A stretch of DNA of 22,619 bases from an uncultured Pelagibacteraceae bacterium. GTDB lineage: Bacteria; Pseudomonadota; Alphaproteobacteria; Pelagibacterales; Pelagibacteraceae. The notes below the pieces were generated by a model that was not told where the DNA came from, ran no database searches, and was given only the letters and a program-made list of their open reading frames with translations. Positions 1 to 7,713 of the stretch are shown piece after piece (the stretch's first letter is position 1; each line of letters begins with the position of its first letter). The position numbers and the translations under genes are program-made. Where the stretch lies: assembly GCA_902509725.1 (NCBI GenBank), contig CABWYI010000010.1, forward strand, positions 1 through 22,619. Reading direction: 5' to 3'.

Positions 1-60
1 AGGAATTAATTCAGCATTTACTTGAAATTTTTTGTCACAATTAACACATTTGATAATCAT
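1..60 (-). CDS. Zinc-ribbon (MJ0042-type) protein, N-terminal 20 residues only
   Basis: The minus strand from 60 downward is open to the window edge and reads MIIKCVNCDKKFQVNAELIP. The Cys-x2-Cys pair (residues 5 and 8) followed by KKFQV matches the N-terminal zinc-ribbon called MJ0042, found at the start of many alphaproteobacterial proteins that carry a second Cys pair about 15 residues on and often a membrane segment later. The second pair lies beyond the window, so the fold is inferred from half a motif. The ATG at 58-60 is the only sensible start. It is divergent from tRNA-Pro. Function cannot be named from this fragment. Confidence 0.6.
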   Translation of the reverse strand, partial: MIIKCVNCDKKFQVNAELIP

Positions 61-116
61 TATATTTTTATATCAGATTTTAACAAAATTACCTTTTTTT
101 TTGCAATCTTTATACT

Positions 117-144
117 TTGAAATGATTAATAAGTACTGTATTAG
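117..144 (+). promoter_or_regulatory. Putative promoter of tRNA-Pro
   Basis: TTGAAA (117-122) and TATTAG (139-144) are separated by 16 bases, and the second box ends 9 bases before the first base of the tRNA. The match to a sigma-70 promoter is fair, but the region is so AT-rich that chance matches are common. A small inverted repeat GTACT/AGTAC (133-147) overlaps the downstream box. Confidence 0.35.
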
Positions 145-153
145 TACATCACC

Positions 154-230
<77 letters not shown>

Positions 231-238
231 TCAAATTT

Positions 239-520
239 ATGAAAAAAGCAAAAATATTTAGTCCAAACAAAAGTGCTATGCAATCTGGTTTGAATAAAAC
301 AGGCAAATGGATTTTAGAGTTTGAAACAAAAGATCCTACAACAAATCCTCTTATGGGATGGGAAAGTTCATCTGATACTTTAACAGAACTAAGATTAGAA
401 TTTTCAACAAAAGAAAATGCAATAAATTATGCAAAAAAAAAGAAAATTGATTTTGAAATCATTGAACCAAAAAAAAGAAAAACTGTAAAAAAATCATATG
501 CTGATAATTTTATAAGTTAA
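239..520 (+). CDS. Complex I accessory subunit, NDUFS4-like (ETC complex I conserved region)
   Basis: This 93-residue protein belongs to the family of the mitochondrial 18-kDa complex I subunit NDUFS4, which alphaproteobacteria share with mitochondria. It binds the peripheral arm of NADH:ubiquinone oxidoreductase and stabilises the NADH-oxidising module. Visible family signatures are the N-terminal KIFSPNKSAMQSG, KWILEFE (23-29), PLMGW (38-42), the central FSTKENAINYAKK, and the C-terminal KSYADNF (85-91). The length is normal for the bacterial form. The ATG at 239 is the first in frame and lies just after tRNA-Pro. A transporter gene follows after 9 bases in the same direction. Family assignment is strong; the role in assembly or stability is from family knowledge. 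Confidence 0.88.
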   Translation: MKKAKIFSPNKSAMQSGLNKTGKWILEFETKDPTTNPLMGWESSSDTLTELRLEFSTKENAINYAKKKKIDFEIIEPKKRKTVKKSYADNFIS

Positions 521-529
521 AAAATAATT

Positions 530-1519
530 ATGTTTAAATTTTTTACACAAAAACAATGGTTCTTATGGAGTATATTTGGTTCAATTTTTATACTTGTATC
601 CACATGGTACCAAGTTCAACTTGATGTAAAAATTAATGAATGGTTTGGAGATTTTTATGATACTCTTCAAAAAGCTCTTACAACTCCAAATTCTGTTACA
701 GAAAAAGAATTTATTGGCTATTTATTCACATTTGCTAAAATTGCAGCTTTATGGATATTGATCGCGGTATTTACAGGCTTTTTTACTAGTCATTGGGTTT
801 TTAGATGGAGGACATCAATGGCAAATTATTATCATGAGCAGTGGTTAAAGGCTAGGCTGACCGAAGGTGCATCTCAAAGAGTTCAAGAAGATACTTTAAA
901 GTTTGCAAGAATAATGGAAGGTTTAGGTGCTGGATTATTAGATAGTATAATGACATTAATTGCCTTTACGCCAATTCTTTGGGGTCTTTCAAAACAAATT
1001 GATGTCTTACCATGGATAGGAGAAGTTGATCATGCTTTAGTGTGGGTTGCTATAATTTCTGCTTTAGGAGGGACATTGCTTTTAGCAGCAGTTGGAATTA
1101 AACTTCCAGGCATAGAATATGATATTCAAAAAGAGGAGGCTAGTTATAGAAAAGAATTAGTTCATGGAGAAGATGATCCGATTAGAGCTGCCCCGCCAAC
1201 TATAGGACAACTTTACAATCGAGTAAGAGGGATACATTATAAATCTTATTTTCATTATTTATATTTTAACACTGTTAAATGGAGTTATTTCCAAGGAATG
1301 GTAGTTGTTCCATATCTAGCTTTAGCACCGACTATAGTCACTGGCGCTATTACATTAGGTTTTGTTCAACAAATTACAAGGGCCTTTGGAAGGGTAGAAG
1401 GTTCCTTGCAATATTTAGTCAAAAGTTGGTCTACTATTGTTGAATTGATTTCCGTATGGAAGAGACTTACTGAATTTGAAGCTAAATTAAAATTTAGAGA
1501 AAAAATGGAAACTGTTTAA
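530..1519 (+). CDS. SbmA/BacA-family inner-membrane peptide transporter
   Basis: The 329-residue product aligns throughout with the membrane core of SbmA (E. coli) and BacA (rhizobia), which import antimicrobial peptides and modified peptides using the proton gradient. Family blocks seen are FVSHYVFRWRT-like TSHWVFRWRT near residue 90, EGASQRVQEDTLKFA, a long hydrophobic stretch with MTLIAF, GIKLPGIEYDIQKEEASYRKELVHGEDD in the middle, and LYFHYLYFN-like sequence before the last membrane segments. It lacks roughly the first 70 residues of E. coli SbmA, including that protein's first membrane segment, and starts directly at the 'W-S-I-F-G' helix. The upstream gene stops 9 bases before, so no longer start is hidden. 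Substrate is unknown. glpX follows 3 bases later. Confidence 0.85.
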   Translation: MFKFFTQKQWFLWSIFGSIFILVSTWYQVQLDVKINEWFGDFYDTLQKALTTPNSVTEKEFIGYLFTFAKIAALWILIAVFTGFFTSHWVFRWRTSMANYYHEQWLKARLTEGASQRVQEDTLKFARIMEGLGAGLLDSIMTLIAFTPILWGLSKQIDVLPWIGEVDHALVWVAIISALGGTLLLAAVGIKLPGIEYDIQKEEASYRKELVHGEDDPIRAAPPTIGQLYNRVRGIHYKSYFHYLYFNTVKWSYFQGMVVVPYLALAPTIVTGAITLGFVQQITRAFGRVEGSLQYLVKSWSTIVELISVWKRLTEFEAKLKFREKMETV

Positions 1520-1522
1520 TTA

Positions 1523-2464
1523 ATGTCTTTAGATAAAAAATTCGAAGATCTGTTTTTAAAAATTTCGTCTAGAGCTGCTTTATCCTCTCACTATCTTGTT
1601 GGTAAAAAAGATAAGATCTTAGCCGACAAAGCTGCAGTAGACTCTATGAGATCTGAATTAAATAAAATTGAAATGAAAGGTAAAATTGTTATAGGAGAAG
1701 GTGAACTAGATAAAGCACCGATGCTATACATCGGTGAAAGTGTAGGGTTGATGAATGGTCCTGAACTAGATATTGCTGTCGATCCACTAGAAGGAACAAA
1801 TTTTGCAGCAAATAATTTACCTGGAGCTTTATCGGTAATTTCTGTAGCAGAAAAATCTAATTTATTTAACGCACCCGAAACATATATGGATAAAATTTCC
1901 GCTAACGTCAATGAAAAAAATGTTATTGATTTAGATTATTCTATAAAAAAAAATATCCTTAATTTATCAGAATATAAAAATAAAAGTCCTGAAGAATTAA
2001 CTGTATGCATTTTAGATAGACCAAGACATAGTAAAATTATTGATGAACTAAAAAGACTAAAAGTTAAATTAAAACTTATATCTGATGGAGATGTATCTGG
2101 GGCGCTTTTAGTAACTCACGACAAGTATAAAATTGATTTATTTTTAGGTATAGGTGGTGGGCCAGAAGGAGTATTGGCAGCTTGTGCGCTAGATACATAC
2201 AATTGCTTTTTTCAAGGGAGATTTTTATTTGAGTCGGATGAAGACAAATCAAGAGCAAAAAAAATGGGAATACAAGATTTAGATAAAAAATATGAATTAA
2301 AAGAAATAATATCTGGAGATTCAATTTTTTGTGCAACAGGAATAACCTCTGGAGATTTGGTCTCAGGTATTGAAATTGAAGATAATAATTTTATTTCTGA
2401 AACTCTAATAACGCACAAGTCAACTGGTTTAAAAAAAATAATTAAAATAAAACAAAAAATTTAA
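1523..2464 (+). CDS. glpX: Fructose-1,6-bisphosphatase, class II (GlpX)
   Basis: This cytoplasmic metal-dependent phosphatase of gluconeogenesis converts fructose 1,6-bisphosphate to fructose 6-phosphate. The 313 residues carry the class II signatures: GEGELDKAPML (58-68), the metal-binding VDPLEGT (86-92), DRPRH (165-169), SDGDVSGAL (around 187-195) and GIGGGPEGV (209-217). Length is slightly shorter than the E. coli enzyme (about 336). It follows the SbmA-like gene after 3 bases and is followed by tRNA-Glu. In many alphaproteobacteria glpX sits between hom and recJ; here hom is at 13224-14516 on the other strand, and no recJ is visible, so the local order has been rearranged. Confidence 0.95.
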   Translation: MSLDKKFEDLFLKISSRAALSSHYLVGKKDKILADKAAVDSMRSELNKIEMKGKIVIGEGELDKAPMLYIGESVGLMNGPELDIAVDPLEGTNFAANNLPGALSVISVAEKSNLFNAPETYMDKISANVNEKNVIDLDYSIKKNILNLSEYKNKSPEELTVCILDRPRHSKIIDELKRLKVKLKLISDGDVSGALLVTHDKYKIDLFLGIGGGPEGVLAACALDTYNCFFQGRFLFESDEDKSRAKKMGIQDLDKKYELKEIISGDSIFCATGITSGDLVSGIEIEDNNFISETLITHKSTGLKKIIKIKQKI

Positions 2465-2510
2465 ATAAGTCTTGATTAATAATTATTTATACAATAAAAA
2501 ACAGTTTTTT

Positions 2511-2585
2511 GGTCCCTTCGTCTATCGGTTAGGACACGTGGTTTTCATCCTCGAAAGAGGGGTTCGATTCCCCTAGGGACCGCCA
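2511..2585 (+). tRNA. tRNA-Glu (anticodon TTC)
   Basis: A 75-base cloverleaf with acceptor GGTCCCT/AGGGACC, discriminator G and encoded CCA (2583-2585). The D arm is GTCT/AGGAC-like, and the T arm GAGGGG/CCCCT encloses TTCGATT. The anticodon loop is TTTTCAT with TTC at 2544-2546. The anticodon stem CGTGG/CCTCG contains a T-T mismatch in its middle pair (2539 and 2551), which is unusual. A -10-like TACAAT lies at 2490-2495. The accessory gene block starts 7 bases downstream, so this tRNA is a natural candidate for an island boundary. Confidence 0.93.
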
Positions 2586-2592
2586 ATATCTA

Positions 2593-2844
2593 ATGTCTTT
2601 TTTTGTTTATATAATAAAAACAATAAATTCTAAAATATCAAAAACATACGCTGGTTACACTAATAACTTAAAAAAACGCCTAGATGATCATAATAATAAT
2701 AGGGGCGCTAAATCAACAAAAGGACATAAATGGGAATTAATTTACAAGAAAAAATTTATATCAAAATCTAAAGCTATGTCTTATGAATATAAAATTAAAA
2801 AAGATAGAAAATTTAGAAAAGATATAATAAACAAAATCAAATAA
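2593..2844 (+). CDS. GIY-YIG domain protein (UPF0213/YhbQ type)
   Basis: An 83-residue single-domain member of the GIY-YIG nuclease superfamily. Visible parts are the N-terminal strand VYII (the 'GIY' strand), YAGYTNNLKKRLDDHN (the 'YIG' strand and the helix with the conserved Arg), and a C-terminal lysine-rich helix with the conserved Glu of YEYKIKK. Small stand-alone members of this type are common in bacteria; some cut DNA in vitro, but their cellular role is unsettled. It lies 7 bases after tRNA-Glu, and its TAA shares one base with the ATG of the next gene (TAATG), so it is probably translationally coupled to the glycosyltransferase. The link to the sugar genes is likely positional only. 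Confidence 0.8.
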   Translation: MSFFVYIIKTINSKISKTYAGYTNNLKKRLDDHNNNRGAKSTKGHKWELIYKKKFISKSKAMSYEYKIKKDRKFRKDIINKIK

Positions 2845-4943
2845 TGAATAAAAAAGTTGCAATTATTCTACCGTATAAAGAAATTTATTCTGAAAATCAC
2901 GCGGGGGCCGCTTCTATTTGGGTTAAAGATTATGATAATTTATCAAGATTATCCAAGCTTACAAAGATTTTTGGTAATTTAGAAAAAAAAATAAAGCCTT
3001 TAACAAAAAATTTTAAGAATATAAATATTAATAAAACAACTTTTTCAAAAACAAAACAATATATTAATTTTTTTTATAAAGATTTTCTTAAAAACGACTA
3101 TGAAATAATTGAAATTCATAATCGTCCTGAATACCTAAATTTTCTTATTAAGAAAAAAGTTAAATCTAAACTAATTTTTTTTTTTCATAATAATCCAAAA
3201 GATATTAGAGGATCAAAAGCCATAAACGAGAGACTAAATATTCTCGAAAATACAGATAAAGTTTTTTTTGTTAGTTCGTGGACTAAAAAAAAGTTTTTTG
3301 AAGATTTGCCCTATAAAACTAAATCTAATTGTGAAATATTATACCCCTCTATTAAAAAACAAAAAGTTTTTAATTATAAAAAGAAAAAACAAATTATTTT
3401 TACAGGTAAATTAAATTCGTCTAAAGGATATGATTTATTTGGCGAAGCAATTATAAAAATATTAAATAAATATCCTGATTGGACTGCTGTAGTAGCTGGA
3501 AACGAACCAAGAGAGAAATATAATTTTTCTCATAAAAATCTTAAAATCTATCCATGGTTACCACACAAAGACATTTTAAATCTTTATAACCAATCTTCTA
3601 TTTCTGTTGTTCCATCTAGATGGGAAGAACCGTTTGGGAGAACCGCAATGGAGTCAGCCGCACATGGTTGCGCAACTATTACATCTCAAAAAGGAGGTCT
3701 TTTAGAAACATTTGACAATGATTTATTTCTAAAAAATCTTAAATCTAAAGATATATTTGATAATATTGATAATTTAATTAAAAATCCCAAAAGATTAAAG
3801 TCTTATCAAATAAAAAATTTTAATAATCCTATTCATTTAATTGAAAATTTAACAAATTTTTTAGATTCTGTTAAAATCAATATGTTAACTAAAAATATTT
3901 ATATTAATAGATCGGTAAAACCCAAAATACTTCATATTTCAAATTTTAATGAAAAAAATAATCAAAGATTGTTTAATATATCGATTGCTTCTAAATTAAC
4001 CAATGGCTTAATACGCAATAATAATGATGTAATAAATTTTAGTTATCGAAATTATCTATCTCAAAAAGTTTTTGCTAATCTTGATAATGATATTTTGACA
4101 ATTGCAAAAAACTATAGACCAGATCTTATTTTATTGGGTCATAATAATATTCTTAAAAATGAAACTTTGAAAATTTTTAAAAAAGAACAAAAAAAGATTG
4201 CTCTTTGGTATGAAGATCATGTTGCGGACTATGGTCCTAATTGGAAATCAAATTTAAGTTTAATTGAAAAAAATAATGAATTTATTGATAAATATTTTAT
4301 AACAACCCATCCAAGCGTAATCAAAACTAAAATTATGAGGAACAAACTTCATTATTTACCAATTCCTGTAGATGAAAATATAGAAAACTTAAAAATTTAT
4401 GAAAACAAACACAGATACAAAGACTTATTTTTTGCTTTAAGTCATGGAGTGAATTTTGGAAATTTAAGGAGCTCATCTAATGATGAAAGAGAAATCTTTT
4501 TAAAAAAGCTTATTGAGAAAGGGAAGGGCATAAATTTTCATTTATTAGGAATTAATAATGATAAACCAAGATGGAATTATGATTTTTACAATGAAATGAT
4601 GATATGTAAAATGTCTCTTAATTTGAGTAGAGGAAAACCTTTAAAATATGCATCAAGTAACAGAATAGCTTCTTATGTGGGTAATGGAATTTTAACGTTT
4701 ATTAATGAAAAGGTAAAATTCCAAGAGCTTTTTACCAAAAATGAATTAGTTTTTTATAAAAATGAAAATGATTTAATTTCAAAAATTTTAGATTTAAAAG
4801 ATGATATTTCTACAATTAATGAAATTTCAAAAAACGGTAGAAATAAATATTTTAAGATTTTTAACAATTTGATAGTAGCAGACTCAATTATTTCAAAAAC
4901 ATTTAATATTAAACCAAAATTTAAATATGCATGGAAAGAATAA
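2844..4943 (+). CDS. Two-domain glycosyltransferase (GT4-like plus CgeB-like GT-B fusion)
   Basis: The 699 residues contain two glycosyltransferase units. Residues 1 to about 345 form a complete GT-B enzyme of the GT4 type, with an N-terminal acceptor domain, FTGKLNSSKGYD (186-197) opening the donor domain and the retaining-transferase EX7E motif E262-PFGRTAM-E270. Residues from about 358 (PKILHISNFN) to the end start a second Rossmann-like module with LILLGH, the ALWYEDH stretch and a C-terminal region with RGKPLKYASSNRIASYVGNG, resembling CgeB-like transferases (Glyco_trans_1_2). Two such domains in one chain suggest two successive sugar additions, probably to a surface polysaccharide; donor and acceptor are unknown. 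The end overlaps the formyltransferase gene by 17 bases. Confidence 0.78.
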   Translation: MNKKVAIILPYKEIYSENHAGAASIWVKDYDNLSRLSKLTKIFGNLEKKIKPLTKNFKNININKTTFSKTKQYINFFYKDFLKNDYEIIEIHNRPEYLNFLIKKKVKSKLIFFFHNNPKDIRGSKAINERLNILENTDKVFFVSSWTKKKFFEDLPYKTKSNCEILYPSIKKQKVFNYKKKKQIIFTGKLNSSKGYDLFGEAIIKILNKYPDWTAVVAGNEPREKYNFSHKNLKIYPWLPHKDILNLYNQSSISVVPSRWEEPFGRTAMESAAHGCATITSQKGGLLETFDNDLFLKNLKSKDIFDNIDNLIKNPKRLKSYQIKNFNNPIHLIENLTNFLDSVKINMLTKNIYINRSVKPKILHISNFNEKNNQRLFNISIASKLTNGLIRNNNDVINFSYRNYLSQKVFANLDNDILTIAKNYRPDLILLGHNNILKNETLKIFKKEQKKIALWYEDHVADYGPNWKSNLSLIEKNNEFIDKYFITTHPSVIKTKIMRNKLHYLPIPVDENIENLKIYENKHRYKDLFFALSHGVNFGNLRSSSNDEREIFLKKLIEKGKGINFHLLGINNDKPRWNYDFYNEMMICKMSLNLSRGKPLKYASSNRIASYVGNGILTFINEKVKFQELFTKNELVFYKNENDLISKILDLKDDISTINEISKNGRNKYFKIFNNLIVADSIISKTFNIKPKFKYAWKE

Positions 4944-5685
4944 AACAATTTGTATCGCTGGTAAGAATAAATGTGCGATATATTGCTTATCTTACGTAAT
5001 AAAAAAATTTAAAGATTTTAACATATTAGCCTTACCAAATAAGTCAGATAATGGAAAAGATGACTGGCAAAAATCATTTAAAAAATTTTCATTAAAGAAT
5101 AAAATTCCTATTACAACATTAAAGAAATTATACCATAAAAAAAATTTATATTTTTTTTCTTTAGAATATGAGGGAATATTAAATATTAACAAATTTAAAT
5201 CTAATAATTTATTTAATTTTCATTTCAGTTTGCTTCCAAAATATAGGGGATGTCATACAAACTATTTTCAAATACTTAATGGAGAAAAAAATACTGGTGT
5301 TACATTGCACAAAATGGATAGAGGCATAGATACCGGGAAAATTATTGACATTTCCAGATTTAATATTGGAATGAATACGACTGCTTATGAAAATTATTTA
5401 AAGCTTTTAGATCAATCTATAAAATTATTTAAAAAAAATATTTATAGAATTATAAATAATGAATATTCGCTAAGAAAACAAAATCTTAAAAAAGGGAGTT
5501 ATTTTAGTAGAAATTCTGTAAATTATAAAAAATTAATCCTTTTAAAGGAAATCACTCATAATAAATCTACTCATAATAAGATAAGATCTTTAATTTTCCC
5601 TCCCTTTCAATTACCAATTTATAATGGTAAGAAAATTAAAAGATCAATTTTTAAGAATAACAAAATAAAACTTGTGTATAATTAA
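4927..5685 (+). CDS. Formyltransferase, probably acting on a nucleotide-linked amino sugar
   Basis: The 252-residue protein belongs to the methionyl-tRNA/ phosphoribosylglycinamide formyltransferase superfamily that uses 10-formyltetrahydrofolate. The catalytic triad is present: N97 and H99 in FNFHFSLLPKYRG and D135 in RGIDTGKI. A C-terminal FPPFQLPIYNGKKI block matches the sugar N-formyltransferases (VioF, QdtF, FdtF type) better than tRNA formyltransferase, whose C-terminal tRNA-binding domain is missing here. The start lies inside the preceding glycosyltransferase gene (17-base overlap) and the next gene begins 2 bases on. Neighbouring sugar dehydrogenase and aminotransferase genes support a role in making a formamido sugar. 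The exact substrate is inference. Confidence 0.8.
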   Translation: MHGKNKTICIAGKNKCAIYCLSYVIKKFKDFNILALPNKSDNGKDDWQKSFKKFSLKNKIPITTLKKLYHKKNLYFFSLEYEGILNINKFKSNNLFNFHFSLLPKYRGCHTNYFQILNGEKNTGVTLHKMDRGIDTGKIIDISRFNIGMNTTAYENYLKLLDQSIKLFKKNIYRIINNEYSLRKQNLKKGSYFSRNSVNYKKLILLKEITHNKSTHNKIRSLIFPPFQLPIYNGKKIKRSIFKNNKIKLVYN

Positions 5686-5687
5686 TT

Positions 5688-6608
5688 ATGTATAACGTTG
5701 CAATAATTGGATATGGATATTGGGGGCCAAAACTTGCAAGAAACATTCAAAACTCAAATAATTTTAAAATCAATTTTATAGTAGATAAATCAGATAAAAA
5801 TTTGAATATTGCAAAAACAAACTTCCCGCTTTGCAAGTTATCAAAAGATTATAAGAGTATAGATCATGAAAAAGTTGATTTAGTAGTCATATCGACACCA
5901 ACTATAACCCATTTTCAAATTGCAAATTATTTTTTAAAAAAAACAAATGTTTTAATTGAAAAACCTGTAGCATTAAGCATTAAAGATGTAAAAAAATTAG
6001 AAAATATCTCTAAAAGTTCAAAAACTAAATTATTTGTGGACTATCCATTTATTTTTTCTGGATCAATTAGATATATTCAAAAAGTAATCAAACAAAAAAA
6101 ATATGGAAAACTTCTTGAAATAGAAAGCTTTAGAGAGCAGGCCCCTATAAGAAATGATGCCAATGTTGTTTGGGATCTTGGAGTGCATGATATATCAATT
6201 TTAAGATTTTTATTAAATGTTAATCCAAAAAAAATTTCATCTTTGAAATATAATACAATTAAAACATACCAAAAAGATACAGCCTACATAAATCTAGAAT
6301 ATAAAAATAATTTAAAAGTTTTCATAAAGAACTCCTGGATCTCTCCATTAAAAGTAAGAATAATAAAATTTAAATTCGAAAAAGGATTTATCATATGTGA
6401 TGAAAATGAGCCAATTTATAAATTAAAAGTATTCACAAGAAGAAATTCAAAAATAACAAACTATAAACTTTCATTGCCAGAAATTGATTTATCTGAACCT
6501 CTTTTTAATTTAATCGAGTACATAGGAAATTGTTTAAAAACAAATAAAAACCCGATCTTTAAAGATCAGTTTAATATTGATATTACAAAAGTACTAGAAA
6601 AGATATAA
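5688..6608 (+). CDS. Gfo/Idh/MocA-family NAD(P)-dependent sugar dehydrogenase
   Basis: This 306-residue oxidoreductase has the N-terminal nucleotide-binding motif GYGYWG (8-13), VVISTPTITHF, the family motif EKP at 91-93, and the catalytic segment WDLGVHDISIL with D163 and H167. The C-terminal half is the mixed alpha/beta substrate domain. Related enzymes (WlbA/WbpB type) oxidise C3 of UDP-sugars to give the keto group that an aminotransferase then uses. The gene follows the formyltransferase by 2 bases and precedes a DegT-type aminotransferase by 1 base, the usual dehydrogenase/aminotransferase pair of amino-sugar pathways. Which sugar is oxidised cannot be read from sequence. Confidence 0.85.
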   Translation: MYNVAIIGYGYWGPKLARNIQNSNNFKINFIVDKSDKNLNIAKTNFPLCKLSKDYKSIDHEKVDLVVISTPTITHFQIANYFLKKTNVLIEKPVALSIKDVKKLENISKSSKTKLFVDYPFIFSGSIRYIQKVIKQKKYGKLLEIESFREQAPIRNDANVVWDLGVHDISILRFLLNVNPKKISSLKYNTIKTYQKDTAYINLEYKNNLKVFIKNSWISPLKVRIIKFKFEKGFIICDENEPIYKLKVFTRRNSKITNYKLSLPEIDLSEPLFNLIEYIGNCLKTNKNPIFKDQFNIDITKVLEKI

Positions 6609-6609
6609 G

Positions 6610-7713
6610 ATGATCAAGTTTTTAGATTTATACAAACAAGATAAACTATTACATAAAAAAATACTTAAAAAAATAGATAAACTTTTTAAAAGAGGCGATT
6701 TCATTCTTGGTTCAGAAGTTGAATTATTTGAAAAAAAATTTAGTAAATTTTGTGGTTCAAAATACGCCATAAGTTGTGCTAACGGCACTGATGCACTTAC
6801 ATTAGCTTTAAAAGTCTTAGATTTACCTAAAAATTCCGAAGTTATAATTCCAGCAATGACCTATTGTTCTACAGCATTCTCAATAATCAATGCTAATTTA
6901 AAACCTGTACTAGTTGATATTGAAACTCTAGGTTCAACTATTTGCATTAAAGATCTTAAAAAAAAATTAAATCGTAAAACTAAAGTAATTCTACCCGTCC
7001 ATTTATATGGGTCAGTGGCAAATTTATATGAAATTAAAAAGATTATAAAATCAAAAAATATATATTTAATTGATGATTGTGCACAAGCACATGGTTCTTT
7101 TGATGATTCAAATTATAGAATAAAACGAAAAATTAAGATTGGATCTGCAACAGATATGTCCTGTTTTAGTTTATATCCTGGAAAAAACCTTGGCGCCTAT
7201 GGGGATGCTGGAATAATTACTACAAATAATCCAATTTTTCATAAAAAGCTTAGAAAACTTAGAAATTTAGGTTCTGAAAAAAAATTTATTCATGAACATG
7301 TTGGATTTAATAGTCGTTTAGACACTATTCAAGCAATTATTTTAAATGAAAAAATTAATTATCTTGAAGCAAATAATCAAAAAAGAAAAAAAATTGCTAA
7401 ATTTTACAACGAAAAAATCAAGAATTCTAAAATAACAAAGATTAATTACTCAAAATCTTGTGTTTTTCACCAATATATTATCTTAGTTAATAATAGAAAA
7501 AAATTGATTAAATTCCTAGAACAAAAAAAAATTCAATTTGGATTTCACTATCCCTTTGCAATCCATCAATTAAAAGTATTTAAAAAAAACTACAAAAGAA
7601 CATCTTTTAAAAATGCAGAACGACTTGCAAAACAATCACTTAGCTTACCAATAGATCCTAATCTTTCTTTTAAAAATCTTAATATTATCGTAAATACTCT
7701 AAATAAGTTCTAA
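6610..7713 (+). CDS. DegT/DnrJ/EryC1/StrS-family PLP sugar aminotransferase
   Basis: A full-length (367 residues) aminotransferase that transfers an amino group, usually from glutamate, to a keto sugar nucleotide. Motifs seen are SCANGTDAL (55-63), PAMTYCSTA, DDCAQAHG with the cofactor-binding Asp and Gln (155-162), and SLYPGKNLGAYGDAGI with the Schiff-base lysine K192. It forms the last sugar gene of the cassette and its TAA overlaps the ATG of the AEC transporter by one base (TAATG). Together with the preceding dehydrogenase it probably makes a 3-amino sugar that the formyltransferase then modifies; the 3-position is an inference from the pairing with a Gfo/Idh/MocA enzyme. Confidence 0.92.
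   Translation: MIKFLDLYKQDKLLHKKILKKIDKLFKRGDFILGSEVELFEKKFSKFCGSKYAISCANGTDALTLALKVLDLPKNSEVIIPAMTYCSTAFSIINANLKPVLVDIETLGSTICIKDLKKKLNRKTKVILPVHLYGSVANLYEIKKIIKSKNIYLIDDCAQAHGSFDDSNYRIKRKIKIGSATDMSCFSLYPGKNLGAYGDAGIITTNNPIFHKKLRKLRNLGSEKKFIHEHVGFNSRLDTIQAIILNEKINYLEANNQKRKKIAKFYNEKIKNSKITKINYSKSCVFHQYIILVNNRKKLIKFLEQKKIQFGFHYPFAIHQLKVFKKNYKRTSFKNAERLAKQSLSLPIDPNLSFKNLNIIVNTLNKF

Noticed and set aside
1591..1911. 106-residue minus-strand frame opposite glpX (and shorter ones at 2076-2418)
   Set aside because: They are shadows of the strongly supported glpX frame and show no recognisable domain.
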